DNA of 64,000 nt from Hyphomicrobium sp. CS1GBMeth3 (GCF_900117455.1 NZ_FPHO01000003.1:62001-126000), one strand, 5' to 3'. Shown: positions 1-10,253, counted from the first letter of the stretch. Notes: generated by a model not told the origin, from the letters alone. Made by a program: numbers and translations.

Positions 1-2
1 GG

Positions 3-398
3 AGCCTGGCACGGCGCGTCCCGGCGGCTGCACTCCTGCCCGCGGCGATGCTGAGCCTCGCCACCCCGACCGCCCTTGCCGCCCCGCTCGATCCGGAAGC
101 CTGCACCGCGCTCAAGACGGAGCATACGAGCCTCGTCGCCGCCGGCGCCAAATCCGACATGAGCCGCGGCCCCGAGTGGGCCAAGACCAACCTGGCGCCC
201 GACCGCCTGGACAAGATCAAGCGGCTGATCGCGGTCGAGGAGCAGCTGAGCTTCCGCTGCGGCGAGCAGCTTACCGCGCGCCCGCAGATCAAAGAGCTGC
301 CGAAGCCCGCCGGCGTCGCGAGCTCGATCCCGCCGCCGATCCGCAAGGACGTGAAGGCTGCCCTCGCCGCCAAAAACCGGCAGGCCGGGCAGCGCTAG
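3..398 (+). CDS. Small exported protein, 5' end outside window
   Basis: The reading frame is open from the window edge. The first in-frame ATG (position 48) lies inside what looks like a signal peptide: basic residues (ARR), an Ala/Leu-rich hydrophobic stretch, and a likely signal peptidase site at ALAA before PLDPEAC. The true start is therefore probably upstream of the window. The mature part is about 100 residues, has two cysteines (EAC and FRC) and a proline/lysine-rich tail. I recognise no domain. It is co-directional with secG, 143 bp downstream. A periplasmic location is inferred from the leader; the function is unknown. Confidence 0.6.
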   Translation, partial: SLARRVPAAALLPAAMLSLATPTALAAPLDPEACTALKTEHTSLVAAGAKSDMSRGPEWAKTNLAPDRLDKIKRLIAVEEQLSFRCGEQLTARPQIKELPKPAGVASSIPPPIRKDVKAALAAKNRQAGQR

Positions 399-541
399 CC
401 GCTCTTGGCAACAAAAGCGTCAGGAATTCAAAGATACCCCGGAGCCCCTAGCCCTCGCGCCGCGGCTGGTGTAGAAGCCCCGGTAATCCCCTTAACACGC
501 TCCCGGCACCGGCTTCCGGAGAGCATGGAGTTTTCGCTTCT

Positions 542-910
542 ATGACGACGGTTCTTCTCGTCCTTCACATCATGGTTGCGGCCGCACTGGTGGCGGTCGT
601 GCTCTGGCAGCGCTCCGAAGGCGGCGCGCTCGGCATCGGCGGCGGCGGCGGTGCCGGCGGCTTCCTGACCGGCCGCGGCACGGCGAACCTCTTGACCCGC
701 ACCACGGCGATTCTGGCCGCCTGCTTCTTCCTGACCAGCATCGCGCTGACGCTGGTGTCGAAGCGCACCTCGCCCGTCGGCTCGCACTTCGACGCGCCGG
801 CCTCGTCGACTACGGCCCCCGCAGCACCCGCGCAGGAAGGCCAGCCCGCGGCCCCGGCCGCACCGAGTGACGGCGCACCCCGCGGCGGCATCCTCGACAA
901 GCTCCGATAA
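542..910 (+). CDS. secG: Preprotein translocase subunit SecG
   Basis: This is the small membrane subunit of the SecYEG channel, which assists SecA-driven protein export. Two hydrophobic segments are visible (about residues 3-23 and 52-72), separated by the glycine-rich loop typical of SecG. The sequence WQRSEGGALGIGGGGG is a family hallmark. The protein is 122 aa; alphaproteobacterial SecG often carries this kind of Ala/Pro-rich C-terminal tail (from about residue 84). It lies upstream of pyrG, as is common in alphaproteobacteria, but the expected tpiA is not seen immediately upstream. The ATG at 542 follows a weak purine-rich stretch. Confidence 0.93.
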   Translation: MTTVLLVLHIMVAAALVAVVLWQRSEGGALGIGGGGGAGGFLTGRGTANLLTRTTAILAACFFLTSIALTLVSKRTSPVGSHFDAPASSTTAPAAPAQEGQPAAPAAPSDGAPRGGILDKLR

Positions 911-1012
911 CGGGACACTCGGCCTCTCACCTGAGGATGTGGCGCGCGCGCAACTGTCCGCAGGCTCACGCTTTGCTATCGTGGCCGCGTCCAGGAGCGG
1001 AGAAGCGCGCCC

Positions 1013-1597
1013 ATGCATTTCCGAAACATGCCTCACAGAAACGGCCCTTGCCGAGACATGCCTCGCCTTAGCGTGCGCCCATTCGGCCCCGCCGCCATGA
1101 CAGCGGCCGTGCTTCTTCTGGCCGGCTGCTCGGCAGGCGGAGGCATCGGAGCCTTGTCGTCCGGCCCGCTGCCCTATCAGCGCGGCAACGCCATCGCCCC
1201 CTCCGGCTACACCGAAAGCCAGATCGGCCCCGACCGCTACCGCATCGAGGTCAAGGGCCCGCCGAACACGCCGCACGAGCGCATGGAGAAGATCGCCGCC
1301 ACCCGCGCCGCCGAGATCGGCAAGGAAAACCACCTCGGCTATTTCAAGATCGACAGCGTCAACCACGCGACCCACTGCGAGGATTTCAAGCCCGGCCCGA
1401 GAACGCCGGGTGGCGCCTCCGGCTCCAAGACGCTGGCCTACGCGGTGATGACCGCCGACGTCTCCTATACCAAGAGCCCGCCCGACCCGAGCTATCAGAA
1501 CGCCCGCCAGAGCTTCGATCAGCTGCGTGCCGAACTCGACCAGGACCAGTCCGCGCCCCCGCCGTCCGACCCCGCCGCACCGCCCCAGTGCAGCTGA
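1013..1597 (+). CDS. Putative outer-membrane lipoprotein
   Basis: The N-terminus is a lipoprotein leader: positively charged residues, a hydrophobic run and the lipobox LLAGC, so the mature protein should start at the lipidated Cys. The ATG at 1058 (MPRLSVRPFG) gives a more normal leader length than the longest start at 1013, so the start is uncertain. The mature part contains YTESQIGPDRYRIEVKGPP followed by a segment rich in ERMEKIAATRAAEIG. This resembles the CC0125/CC1285-type alphaproteobacterial lipoproteins with their YSE-(8-10)-V-F/G and RAAELT motifs. The Pro-rich tail is probably disordered. No enzymatic residues are recognisable. Confidence 0.75.
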   Translation: MHFRNMPHRNGPCRDMPRLSVRPFGPAAMTAAVLLLAGCSAGGGIGALSSGPLPYQRGNAIAPSGYTESQIGPDRYRIEVKGPPNTPHERMEKIAATRAAEIGKENHLGYFKIDSVNHATHCEDFKPGPRTPGGASGSKTLAYAVMTADVSYTKSPPDPSYQNARQSFDQLRAELDQDQSAPPPSDPAAPPQCS

Positions 1598-1665
1598 GGC
1601 TTTGCAGTTAACGGACCGTCACGTCACGCATCCAATCCGGCCCACTTCAAGGCCGCCGTGGATGA

Positions 1666-3345
<1,680 letters not shown>

Positions 3346-3729
3346 TTATCACGCTCGCCGAGAGTCAGCTTTTGACCCAAGACGGGCATGCGCGGCGCGG
3401 TCAAAAAATGGGCCCCCGACCTACAGCGTTAAGCCCGCCGCCAAGGCGGGCTCGGATGACACTGGTTCGTCCGCGTCAATAATGACGACGGCGGCAGGGG
3501 CCGCCGGCACGTCCACCTAGTCCGCGGCGACCGGAGCTTTGGCGTCGAGCGGAAGGAAGGTTGTTGCGCTCAGCTGCTCCCAGTTGCGGAGTGTCTGAGC
3601 GCCGATGGCGCAAAAAACGCGTCCGTCACGATAGAAGACGGCACAGTTTCGATCTCGGGAGGAACCCTGCTCGCGCCGCGACGAAGTATCGTCCGAGGCA
3701 GCCGATGGGAGGAAACTGGGGGCATGCGG
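3346..3729. other. Gene-free stretch downstream of pyrG
   Basis: This 384 bp stretch lies between pyrG and a convergent small membrane-protein gene. Open frames in it are antisense or low-quality. I see no convincing protein, RNA gene or strong hairpin with a T-tract. Confidence 0.4.
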
Positions 3730-4005
3730 TCAGGGTCGGCTTGGCGCATCAGGGCGCGTCTCCGACTGTTGATTTGCTGCAAGTGCACAATCTGGGTCCT
3801 TCTCGAACCCAAAACGCGAAAGGAACTTGTGCCAGTAAAGCTTACCCGCCAGCAAAAGTCCGGCAATTCCACCCAACAGCACCTGCAGGATCATGCTTCC
3901 GGTGCCCGGATCGAGGTAGGCATACGCAGAACCCGCAAAAATGCCAAGGAAGACTACGGCCATGGCCGTCCGAAACACCTGCACACCCATAATCAATATC
4001 CTCAT
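3730..4005 (-). CDS. Small membrane protein of the YLDPGTGS type
   Basis: A 91-residue protein with an N-terminal hydrophobic leader or first membrane segment (about 8-28, ending SAYA), then YLDPGTGSMILQVLLGG and a second hydrophobic segment (about 38-55). The YLDPGTGS motif followed by one transmembrane helix is recurrent in small bacterial membrane proteins of unknown function that I associate with neighbouring sulfatase-like or surface-polysaccharide genes. The adjacent divergent gene is exactly such a membrane hydrolase. The leader ending SAYA could also be a cleaved signal peptide. The function is not known. Confidence 0.75.
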   Translation of the reverse strand: MRILIMGVQVFRTAMAVVFLGIFAGSAYAYLDPGTGSMILQVLLGGIAGLLLAGKLYWHKFLSRFGFEKDPDCALAANQQSETRPDAPSRP

Positions 4006-4175
4006 GCACCAACACGGTCGGGCATCCCTCTCGAGCCGAGAATGGAACGTCTGGGAGACAAACGTCTGAGAGACACGAAGGGTTCATATAACCGTCACAA
4101 ATGGTTTAATTTTGTCCTGCGCGTATCCTGGACGAACACCGCTGCGACGCAGCGATTGCGGCTGCGAGGACGAGT

Positions 4176-5846
4176 ATGAGACAAGAGCATGAGGACACCG
4201 GCACGGCCGGGTCCGGTAAGGTCAAGTCCGAAGCCGCAACACCGACGACCTCACATTGGGGCCCAGCGGTGTGGCCGCTCCATCCATTTCTCTTCTCCGC
4301 CGCCTCGGTTCTCGCCCTCTACACGTCGAACCTGAGGGAAACATCATTCCGCGACGTTGCACCGACGCTGATCACCGTCGTCGGTTCGGCGGCATTACTT
4401 TTCGTGACGATCGGGCTTTTGCTGCGCGACTTCGGGCAGCGTGCTGCCGTTCTCGCCAGCATTGTCCTTGTCGGTGTGCTCTATCATACCGACCTGTTCG
4501 CTCGCTTAAACGCGCTGCTCGGCGGTATCGTACCAACGACGGCAGCGGTGCCTCTGATGCTGATCGTGGTCGGCCTGCTCGCCATCCTGGTCATGCGCGT
4601 CCGCTTCGACTTGACCCTGCCGAACGCGCTTCTCAACGGGATTGCTCTCGTTCTCCTCATGACGCCCGCGTGGAGTGCCGCGTCCTACACCCTCGCGACA
4701 ATGGGGCTGCAAAGATCCACGGTTGCCGCAGCGTCGACGCCGGCCTCGTCGATCTCCGTGCCTCAAGGAGCCGTTGCCGCACCGGCGTCCGCCTCGACGC
4801 CCGACATCTACTATTTCATCTTCGATCGGTATGGCTCGCAACAGACGCTGGCGCGGGTCTATGACGTCGACAACCGTCCCTTCCTGGAGTCATTGCGTGC
4901 AAAGGGCTTCTACGTCGCGTTGGGGAGCCACGCGAACTACCCGAAAACCGCCCCCTCCCTCGCCTCCACCTTTCATATGGACTATGTGGATTTCCTCGCC
5001 GCGGATCCACTCGCCCAACGGAACGAATGGCATCCCATATACGACATGCTGAAAAACCACCGCGTCGGGAACTTCCTCAAATCAAGAGGCTATCGCTTCG
5101 TCCAGATCGGGAGCTGGTGGGCGCCGACACAGCACAACACTGCTGCCGATGAGAGCTACAGCTTCGGCTTCAGCGAGTTTGCCTGGCTCTACCTACGGCG
5201 GACGATCGTGCCGAAAATGCTCGACGCCGTCGCACCCGGTATCGGTATCGCTGGTATGACAGACTGGGACAACGGCCAATGCCGGCGCGTACCGTTGCAG
5301 TTCGCGGAGGTGAAAGCCATCAGCGAGCGCCCCGAGCCAACCTTCACCTTCGTGCATGTCCTCCTTCCGCACGAACCCTATGTCTTCGCCGCCGACGGCC
5401 GCTGCATGCCTCCCGAGGAGGTGCGGTCGCGCGGCAAGATAGGGGGTTACGTCGGGCAGTTGCTCTACGCCAACAGCTTGATTGGCGACATCGTCGACCA
5501 CCTGTTGGCGCTGCCGATAAAGCCCATCATCATTCTGCAAGCGGATGAAGGCCCCTACCCCGAGGCATACCGAACAGGCAACCGGTCGTGGAGGAAGGCC
5601 ACGCCCGAACAACTCGCCGTTAAAACGGGCATCCTCAATGCCTATTATTTTCCCGACGGCGACTACTCGACGCTCTATCAGGATATAACGCCGGTGAACA
5701 CGTTCCGGCTCCTGTTCGACAAGTATTTCGGCACGGGCTATGGCCGCCTGCCAGACCGGACATTCGCCTTTCCTGACTATTCCAGTATCTACGATTTCTT
5801 CGATGTCACCGAACCCACGCGGCTCGGCGACGGCCCGGCAAACTGA
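4176..5846 (+). CDS. Membrane-anchored sulfatase-like hydrolase/transferase
   Basis: A 556 aa protein with about five N-terminal transmembrane segments (roughly residues 28-47, 60-80, 88-106, 115-138, 150-168). These are followed by a large extracytoplasmic domain of the alkaline phosphatase/sulfatase superfamily. That domain starts near residue 208 with PDIYYFIFDRYG, then NYPKTAPSLAST (likely region of the catalytic Thr/Ser), HVLLPHEPYVF and IILQADEGPYP (likely metal ligands). The architecture is like lipoteichoic acid synthase and phosphoglycerol or phosphoethanolamine transferases. A role in modifying envelope glycans or lipids is inferred. A good ribosome site (GAGGACGAGT) precedes the ATG. 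It is divergent from the YLDPGTGS protein. Confidence 0.85.
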   Translation: MRQEHEDTGTAGSGKVKSEAATPTTSHWGPAVWPLHPFLFSAASVLALYTSNLRETSFRDVAPTLITVVGSAALLFVTIGLLLRDFGQRAAVLASIVLVGVLYHTDLFARLNALLGGIVPTTAAVPLMLIVVGLLAILVMRVRFDLTLPNALLNGIALVLLMTPAWSAASYTLATMGLQRSTVAAASTPASSISVPQGAVAAPASASTPDIYYFIFDRYGSQQTLARVYDVDNRPFLESLRAKGFYVALGSHANYPKTAPSLASTFHMDYVDFLAADPLAQRNEWHPIYDMLKNHRVGNFLKSRGYRFVQIGSWWAPTQHNTAADESYSFGFSEFAWLYLRRTIVPKMLDAVAPGIGIAGMTDWDNGQCRRVPLQFAEVKAISERPEPTFTFVHVLLPHEPYVFAADGRCMPPEEVRSRGKIGGYVGQLLYANSLIGDIVDHLLALPIKPIIILQADEGPYPEAYRTGNRSWRKATPEQLAVKTGILNAYYFPDGDYSTLYQDITPVNTFRLLFDKYFGTGYGRLPDRTFAFPDYSSIYDFFDVTEPTRLGDGPAN

Positions 5847-5959
5847 CGCCGATGCTGCAATGTCCGGCCGAGGAATGCAGGTGATCAATTGGCGCCGGCC
5901 TGCATCGAGTGCATCACCTAGTCAATCCAGAAGCTGCCGGGCTTCTGACGCGGCGGGAA

Positions 5960-6142
5960 TCATTGCGAAGAGGTGCTCACCCCGCCAGCGCTCACGCCAC
6001 TCGCCGAGCCGGATGGCAACTCGGTCGGACGGCGCAGCAGGACGCGCACCCGGAAGCCCTGTTTCGGCAATTCCTCCAGGAGGCGCCGGCCGGTAAAGCC
6101 GGTCGCACCGGTCAGCGCGATCAGGGGCCGTTTTTCGCTCAA
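5960..6142 (-). pseudogene. Truncated NAD(P)-binding epimerase/SDR-like gene
   Basis: The frame starts with TTG overlapping the nagA stop (TTGA) and encodes MSEKRPLIALTGATGFTGRR, a Rossmann-fold start. TGATGFTGRRLL is the NAD(P)-binding loop of extended short-chain dehydrogenases (NDUFA9-like epimerases). Similarity is lost after about residue 45 and the frame stops at 60 residues, where an intact family member would run to about 300. The natural reading is that it was once the last cistron of the nag operon, translationally coupled to nagA, and lost its 3' part by deletion. A functional short protein is unlikely. Confidence 0.6.
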
Positions 6143-7302
6143 CGCAGAATCCCGGCGTGGGCGTCACTTCGCATGCCCGCGACCCAGGTTTCAAGCACCT
6201 GCACCTTGCGAGGCTCCAGCGCCACAAGATCGGCGCGGCGGCCGGGCGTGATATGGCCAAGGTCCGAACGCCCGAGAAAGGCGGCGGGATTCGCGGATGC
6301 CAGCGAGAGCGCCCGTTCCAGCGGGATTTGCAGGAGATCGACACAATTGCGGATCGCAGTCGCCATGTCGATGGCCGAGCCGGCAAGCGCCCCGTCCTTG
6401 CGCGTGCAGCGGCCGTTCACCACTTCGATGGTCTCGCCGTAAAGCTCAAAGCTCGACCGCGTCCCGCCGACCGACGCCATGGCGTCGGTCACCAGCATCG
6501 GATGCGCGCGCCCGGACAAAGCGATGCGCAGCATGGCCGGGTCGACATGCAGGCCGTCCACGATGACGCCGAAAAACACGTCGGGACTTTCCAGTGCGGC
6601 ACCCACCGGTCCCGGCGCGCGGGCGGACAAGGGCGGCATGGCGTTGAACAGATGCGTGAAGCCGGTCAGCCCTTGCGCGATCGCGTCTTTCGTCTGTTCA
6701 TAGGTCGCGGCCGAATGACCGAGCGAGACCCGGATGCCGGATCTGGCGAGTTGCGCGATAAAGCCCTTGGGCTGCACCTCCGGCGCAAGCGTCACCAGCA
6801 TGACGCCGCGGCCCAGCGACGTCAGCAGCTTGAAGTCTTCGGCGTCGGGCTGGCGGATAAAATCGCGCCGATGCACGCCCGGCTTCTCCGGCGACAGGAA
6901 CGGCCCTTCCAGATGGATGCCAAGCACGCCCGGGTGATCGGAGGCCTTGCGCACGGCGTCGATGGCGGTCTTCATCTTGTCGCGCGTATCGGTGATGAAA
7001 GTCGGCAGCAGCGAGGTCGTGCCGGATTTACGATGCGCGGCAACGATGGTGGCAATCGCGGCGGCGTCGGGCTGGTTGTTGAACAGCACATCGCCGCCGC
7101 CATTGACCTGCACGTCGATGAAGCCGGGCGCGAGCCAGGCGCCGCCGGGAAGCGTATGCACGTCCGTGCCGGCGGGCACGCGGTCGCGCGGCACGATCCC
7201 GGAAACGCGCGCGCCGCCCACCAGCACCGCTTGGTCGCGATGCAGATTTGCGCCGTCGAACACAAAGTCGGCGGCGATGGCGTGCCGTTTCGATGATGTC
7301 AT
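6139..7302 (-). CDS. nagA: N-acetylglucosamine-6-phosphate deacetylase
   Basis: This enzyme removes acetate from GlcNAc-6-phosphate to give glucosamine-6-phosphate in cytoplasmic amino-sugar catabolism and cell-wall recycling. It is an amidohydrolase-superfamily protein of 387 aa. Visible family landmarks are APGFIDVQVNGGGDVLFN, the HLEGPF block with the catalytic-site Glu, SLGHSAATYEQ, GFTHLFNAMPPL with metal-binding His, and LVTDAMASVG with the catalytic Asp. The start overlaps the stop of the upstream SIS-domain deaminase gene (ATGA type), indicating translational coupling. Together with the kinase and deaminase upstream it makes a complete GlcNAc-to-fructose-6-phosphate route. Confidence 0.95.
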   Translation of the reverse strand: MTSSKRHAIAADFVFDGANLHRDQAVLVGGARVSGIVPRDRVPAGTDVHTLPGGAWLAPGFIDVQVNGGGDVLFNNQPDAAAIATIVAAHRKSGTTSLLPTFITDTRDKMKTAIDAVRKASDHPGVLGIHLEGPFLSPEKPGVHRRDFIRQPDAEDFKLLTSLGRGVMLVTLAPEVQPKGFIAQLARSGIRVSLGHSAATYEQTKDAIAQGLTGFTHLFNAMPPLSARAPGPVGAALESPDVFFGVIVDGLHVDPAMLRIALSGRAHPMLVTDAMASVGGTRSSFELYGETIEVVNGRCTRKDGALAGSAIDMATAIRNCVDLLQIPLERALSLASANPAAFLGRSDLGHITPGRRADLVALEPRKVQVLETWVAGMRSDAHAGILR

Positions 7303-8333
7303 TGCGTGCGCGTCACTTTCCGCAGATGCCGCGGCCGGTCGGCATCGGTGCCGAGCCGGTCGGCCAAGCGCACGACCATCGCATAAAAACTCTGGATCAG
7401 GCAGATCGCGTCGGTCGCCGGATGATCCGGGCTCAACGCCGCGAGTTTTCCCGGAGCCGGATCTCCCGGCCCGGCCACCAGCACACGCGCGCCCTTGCCG
7501 CGCAGGTCGGAGACCAGCCCCGCCATGCCGGCGGCGGCTTCATCGGCCGGCAAGAAGACAAGGATCGGATAACGCTCCGACACGAGCGCGACCGGCCCAT
7601 GCAGGAATTCCGCGCCGCTGAACGGCTCGGCATGCAGATTGCCGATCTCCTTCAGCTTGAGCGCAGCCTCGCGCGCGATCGCAAGCGTCGGCCCGCGGCC
7701 GATGGTGACAAGGCTGCGCGCGCCGGCCAAAGCCTCGACCGCCTCGGCCCAGTCGAGCGCCGTGGCTTTTGCCAACCGTTCGGGCAATCGGTTCACCGCG
7801 CTTGCGAGCGCCCTATCGTCCGACCACACCCCGACCAGCCGCGACAGCGCCGCAAGCGTTGCGACAAAACTCTTGGTGGCCGCGACGCTTTCTTCCAGGC
7901 CGGCACCCATGGGCAAAACGAACTCGCATTGCGTGGCGAGCGGTGAATCCGGCGCGTTCACGATGCATGCCGTGATCGCGCCTGCGCCGCGTGCGCTTTT
8001 GGCCTGCGCGATCAGATCGTCGCTGCGGCCCGATTGCGAGATGGCCAGAAAGAATTGCCCGTCAAGCCCGAGCGCACGCCCATAGACGCTCGCGATATTC
8101 GGGGCCGCGGCCGCCACTGGTATCCCGAGCGCAAGTTCGATCAGGTGCTTGCCGAAGGTCGCGGCATGTGCCGACGAGCCGCGGGCACAGGTGACCACCA
8201 CGCGCGGCGGCCGCGCTTTCAGCCGCGCCACAAGCTCCGCCACCGGCTGCGCCAGTACGCGCTCCTGGCCCGCGACCGCCTGCGGCGCTTCGCGCAGCTC
8301 ATTCGCCATTCCGCTTTCGCGTCTGCCCATCAA
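7299..8333 (-). CDS. SIS-domain glucosamine-6-phosphate deaminase, NagB-II type
   Basis: A 344 aa protein with two tandem sugar-isomerase (SIS) domains and no glutaminase domain. Motifs include VVVTCARGSSAHAATFGKHL, ISQSGRSDDLI in the first domain, and EAALKLKEIGNLHAEPFSGAEFLHGP, which is GlmS-like, in the second. This architecture and its place beside nagA fit the alternative glucosamine-6-phosphate deaminase (NagB-II), which converts GlcN6P to fructose-6-phosphate plus ammonia. AgaS-like isomerase or deaminase specificity cannot be excluded from sequence alone. It overlaps nagA by 4 bp and lies 22 bp after the kinase gene. Confidence 0.9.
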   Translation of the reverse strand: MMGRRESGMANELREAPQAVAGQERVLAQPVAELVARLKARPPRVVVTCARGSSAHAATFGKHLIELALGIPVAAAAPNIASVYGRALGLDGQFFLAISQSGRSDDLIAQAKSARGAGAITACIVNAPDSPLATQCEFVLPMGAGLEESVAATKSFVATLAALSRLVGVWSDDRALASAVNRLPERLAKATALDWAEAVEALAGARSLVTIGRGPTLAIAREAALKLKEIGNLHAEPFSGAEFLHGPVALVSERYPILVFLPADEAAAGMAGLVSDLRGKGARVLVAGPGDPAPGKLAALSPDHPATDAICLIQSFYAMVVRLADRLGTDADRPRHLRKVTRTQ

Positions 8334-8355
8334 TCAACCCAATAAACAATGCACG

Positions 8356-9264
8356 TCAGGTAATCGGCGCCGGTGAATGCGCCTCGGCGCGCGCCAGCAG
8401 CAAAGCCCCGCTCAGGGCGTCACCCGCCGCCGGCACAAGGCGGTCGCGGGTCGCGGGCGCGAGCCAGCCTTCCATGCTGGCGGCAAGCCCGCCCGACAAC
8501 GCAATGGGCGTGACGCCCAATTCTTCCAGCCGCGCCGCCATGACATCGATATGGCCGGCGGCAAGCTGCATCAATTCGACCGCTATAGCATCGTCCTCTG
8601 ACGCAAATTCGACCACGAACGGCGCGAAACGCCCAAAATCGCGCGGTCGCGCATGACCCATAAAACGCACGATCGCGTGCGGATTGCCGTTGAACTCGTG
8701 CATCACCCGGACCAGCAGGCCTCTCATGTCGATGCGCCCGTCATACGCCCATAATGTGCGGCGCAGAATCTCACAGCCGAGCCACGCGCCGCTGCCTTCG
8801 TCGGAGACCGGAAAGCCCCAGCCGCCGACACGGACCTGCCGTTCGCCCATCACGCCCCAGCCGACGCTGCCGGTACCGACAATGATCACGCCGCCGTCAC
8901 CGCCCTGATGCGCTCCGACGCAAGCCGCATGCGCGTCGGTGGTCAGCACCGCTCGGTGGAAGGGGTGCCGGTATTGGCGGGCGGCGGCGAGATCGACCGG
9001 CTCGCTTGCGCCCGCAACGGCAAGACAAGCCGTAGTGCGCTTGAGCGCGTCGGGCGAAAGGCCCGCACCGGCAAAGCATTGCTGGGTGGCATCAAGCACA
9101 GCGGCAAAGCTTTCCTCAAGGCCAAATCGGATATTTGCAGGGCCCGCGATCCCCTCGCCCAGCACACGGCCAGGAAGGTCGCACAGCCTTGCACGGCAGC
9201 GGGTACCGCCACCATCTACCCCCAGAAGCAATGCATTTTCCGACAATCGAGCCTCCGGTCGCAC
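8356..9264 (-). CDS. N-acetylglucosamine kinase-like ATPase (BadF/BadG family)
   Basis: This is a 302 aa ASKHA-fold sugar kinase. GVDGGGTRCRARL near the N-terminus is the phosphate-1 motif, VIIVGTGSVGWG is the phosphate-2 region, and ALSGGLA near the C-terminus is the adenosine motif. GWGFPVSDEGSGAWLG is characteristic of the bacterial and eukaryotic GlcNAc kinase family. The likely reaction is GlcNAc plus ATP to GlcNAc-6-phosphate, the substrate of the downstream nagA product. The first start is GTG at 9264, only about 15 codons before the core. It is the first gene of the leftward operon and is divergent from murQ, sharing a 77 bp control region. Confidence 0.85.
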   Translation of the reverse strand: MRPEARLSENALLLGVDGGGTRCRARLCDLPGRVLGEGIAGPANIRFGLEESFAAVLDATQQCFAGAGLSPDALKRTTACLAVAGASEPVDLAAARQYRHPFHRAVLTTDAHAACVGAHQGGDGGVIIVGTGSVGWGVMGERQVRVGGWGFPVSDEGSGAWLGCEILRRTLWAYDGRIDMRGLLVRVMHEFNGNPHAIVRFMGHARPRDFGRFAPFVVEFASEDDAIAVELMQLAAGHIDVMAARLEELGVTPIALSGGLAASMEGWLAPATRDRLVPAAGDALSGALLLARAEAHSPAPIT

Positions 9265-9297
9265 AACAGGATTAACGCGGCAACAGGATTAACGCGG
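9264..9297. repeat. 17-bp tandem direct repeat (two copies)
   Basis: CAACAGGATTAACGCGG occurs twice in perfect tandem (9264-9280 and 9281-9297), directly upstream of the murQ palindromic operator and at the start of the divergent kinase gene. It could be a second regulator site or a simple duplication. Confidence 0.75.
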
Positions 9298-9303
9298 CAA
9301 GGC

Positions 9304-9339
9304 GTTTGCTCTATATAGTTTGCTCTATATAGAGCAAAC
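9304..9339. promoter_or_regulatory. Palindromic operator between nag genes and murQ
   Basis: The half-site GTTTGCTCTATATAG occurs at 9304-9318 and again at 9318-9332. The second copy is the left arm of a perfect 22-bp palindrome (9318-9339) centred on TATA. The palindrome ends 2 bp before the murQ ATG, leaving no room for a normal Shine-Dalgarno sequence. TATATAG could also serve as a -10 element. This looks like the binding site of a dimeric repressor; GntR (NagQ-like) or LacI (NagR-like) regulators control amino-sugar genes in other Proteobacteria. No regulator gene is in the neighbourhood. Confidence 0.7.
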
Positions 9340-9341
9340 GC

Positions 9342-10253
9342 ATGGATACTGAACGTCCCAGCCCCCGCTACGCCGGCATCGACCTCTGGGAGCCGGCCGA
9401 CGTGCTCGACGCCATGATCGAGGGGCAGTTCGCAGCCGTCGCCGCCGTGCGCGCCGCGCGCCCGCAACTTGGGAAAGCCGCGCTCGCCATGGAAGGCCGG
9501 CTGCACGAACGCGGCCGGCTGATCTATGCCGGCGCCGGCACGTCGGGGCGTCTTGCCGTGCAGGACGGCGCCGAACTGATGCCGACCTTTTCCTGGCCGC
9601 GCGAACGCCTGTTGCTGCTGATCGCGGGCGGCCATGAAGCCATGATGCAGGCGGTGGAAGGCGCCGAGGACGAAATCGAACACGCGCGCGAGCTTGCCAC
9701 GCGCCACAATATCGGGCCCGACGACGTGCTGATCGCGGTAGCGGCCAGCGGCACCACCCCGTTCACGCTCGCCTGCCTGCGTGAGGCGAAACGCGCGGGC
9801 GCGCTCACCATCGGAATCGCCAACAATCGCGGGACGCCGATCCTCGAAGACAGCGACGCGCCGGTTTTGCTCGACACCGGACCTGAGCCGATCGCCGGCT
9901 CGACCCGGATGAATGCCGGCACCGCGCAGCGCATCGCGCTCAATCTGCTGTCCTCGTTGGTGATGATCCGGCTCGGCCACGTCTATCAGGGCCTGATGGT
10001 GGACGTGCAGGCGACCAACGCCAAGCTTGTGCAGCGCGCGGAAGAGATGTTGCTGCGTCTCACGAGCCGCAGCCGCGACGAGGTGCGCAACGCGCTCATC
10101 CGCGCGCAGGGCAGCGTGAAGCTCGCCGTGCTGCTGCTGGAAGGCTGCGAGTTGCAGGACGCGCGCAATTTCCTCGATCGCTGCGGCGGCAAGCTGCGCG
10201 AGGCGCTCGCGCTTTACCGCGATCAGCCCAAGCGGCCGGGCCGCGCCGCCTAG
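9342..10253 (+). CDS. murQ: N-acetylmuramic acid 6-phosphate etherase
   Basis: MurQ cleaves the D-lactyl ether of MurNAc-6-phosphate, giving GlcNAc-6-phosphate and lactate, and so feeds the NagA reaction encoded divergently. The 303 aa protein has a SIS fold with the family signatures LIYAGAGTSGRLAVQDGAEL, IAGGHEAMMQAVEGAED (catalytic Glu region), AVAASGTTPFT and AGSTRMNAGTAQRIALNLLS. Length is normal. The start ATG directly follows the palindromic operator, so the transcript may have a very short or no leader. AnmK or a MurNAc kinase is not in the window, so the source of MurNAc-6P is unknown here. Confidence 0.95.
   Translation: MDTERPSPRYAGIDLWEPADVLDAMIEGQFAAVAAVRAARPQLGKAALAMEGRLHERGRLIYAGAGTSGRLAVQDGAELMPTFSWPRERLLLLIAGGHEAMMQAVEGAEDEIEHARELATRHNIGPDDVLIAVAASGTTPFTLACLREAKRAGALTIGIANNRGTPILEDSDAPVLLDTGPEPIAGSTRMNAGTAQRIALNLLSSLVMIRLGHVYQGLMVDVQATNAKLVQRAEEMLLRLTSRSRDEVRNALIRAQGSVKLAVLLLEGCELQDARNFLDRCGGKLREALALYRDQPKRPGRAA

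Noticed and set aside
428..1375. Long minus-strand open frame opposite secG and the lipoprotein gene
   Set aside because: It overlaps secG, whose family is certain, has no family features and is rich in Arg/Ala/Gly as expected of an antisense frame in GC-rich DNA.
6157..7296. 379-codon plus-strand frame over nagA
   Set aside because: It is the antisense shadow of a well-supported deacetylase.
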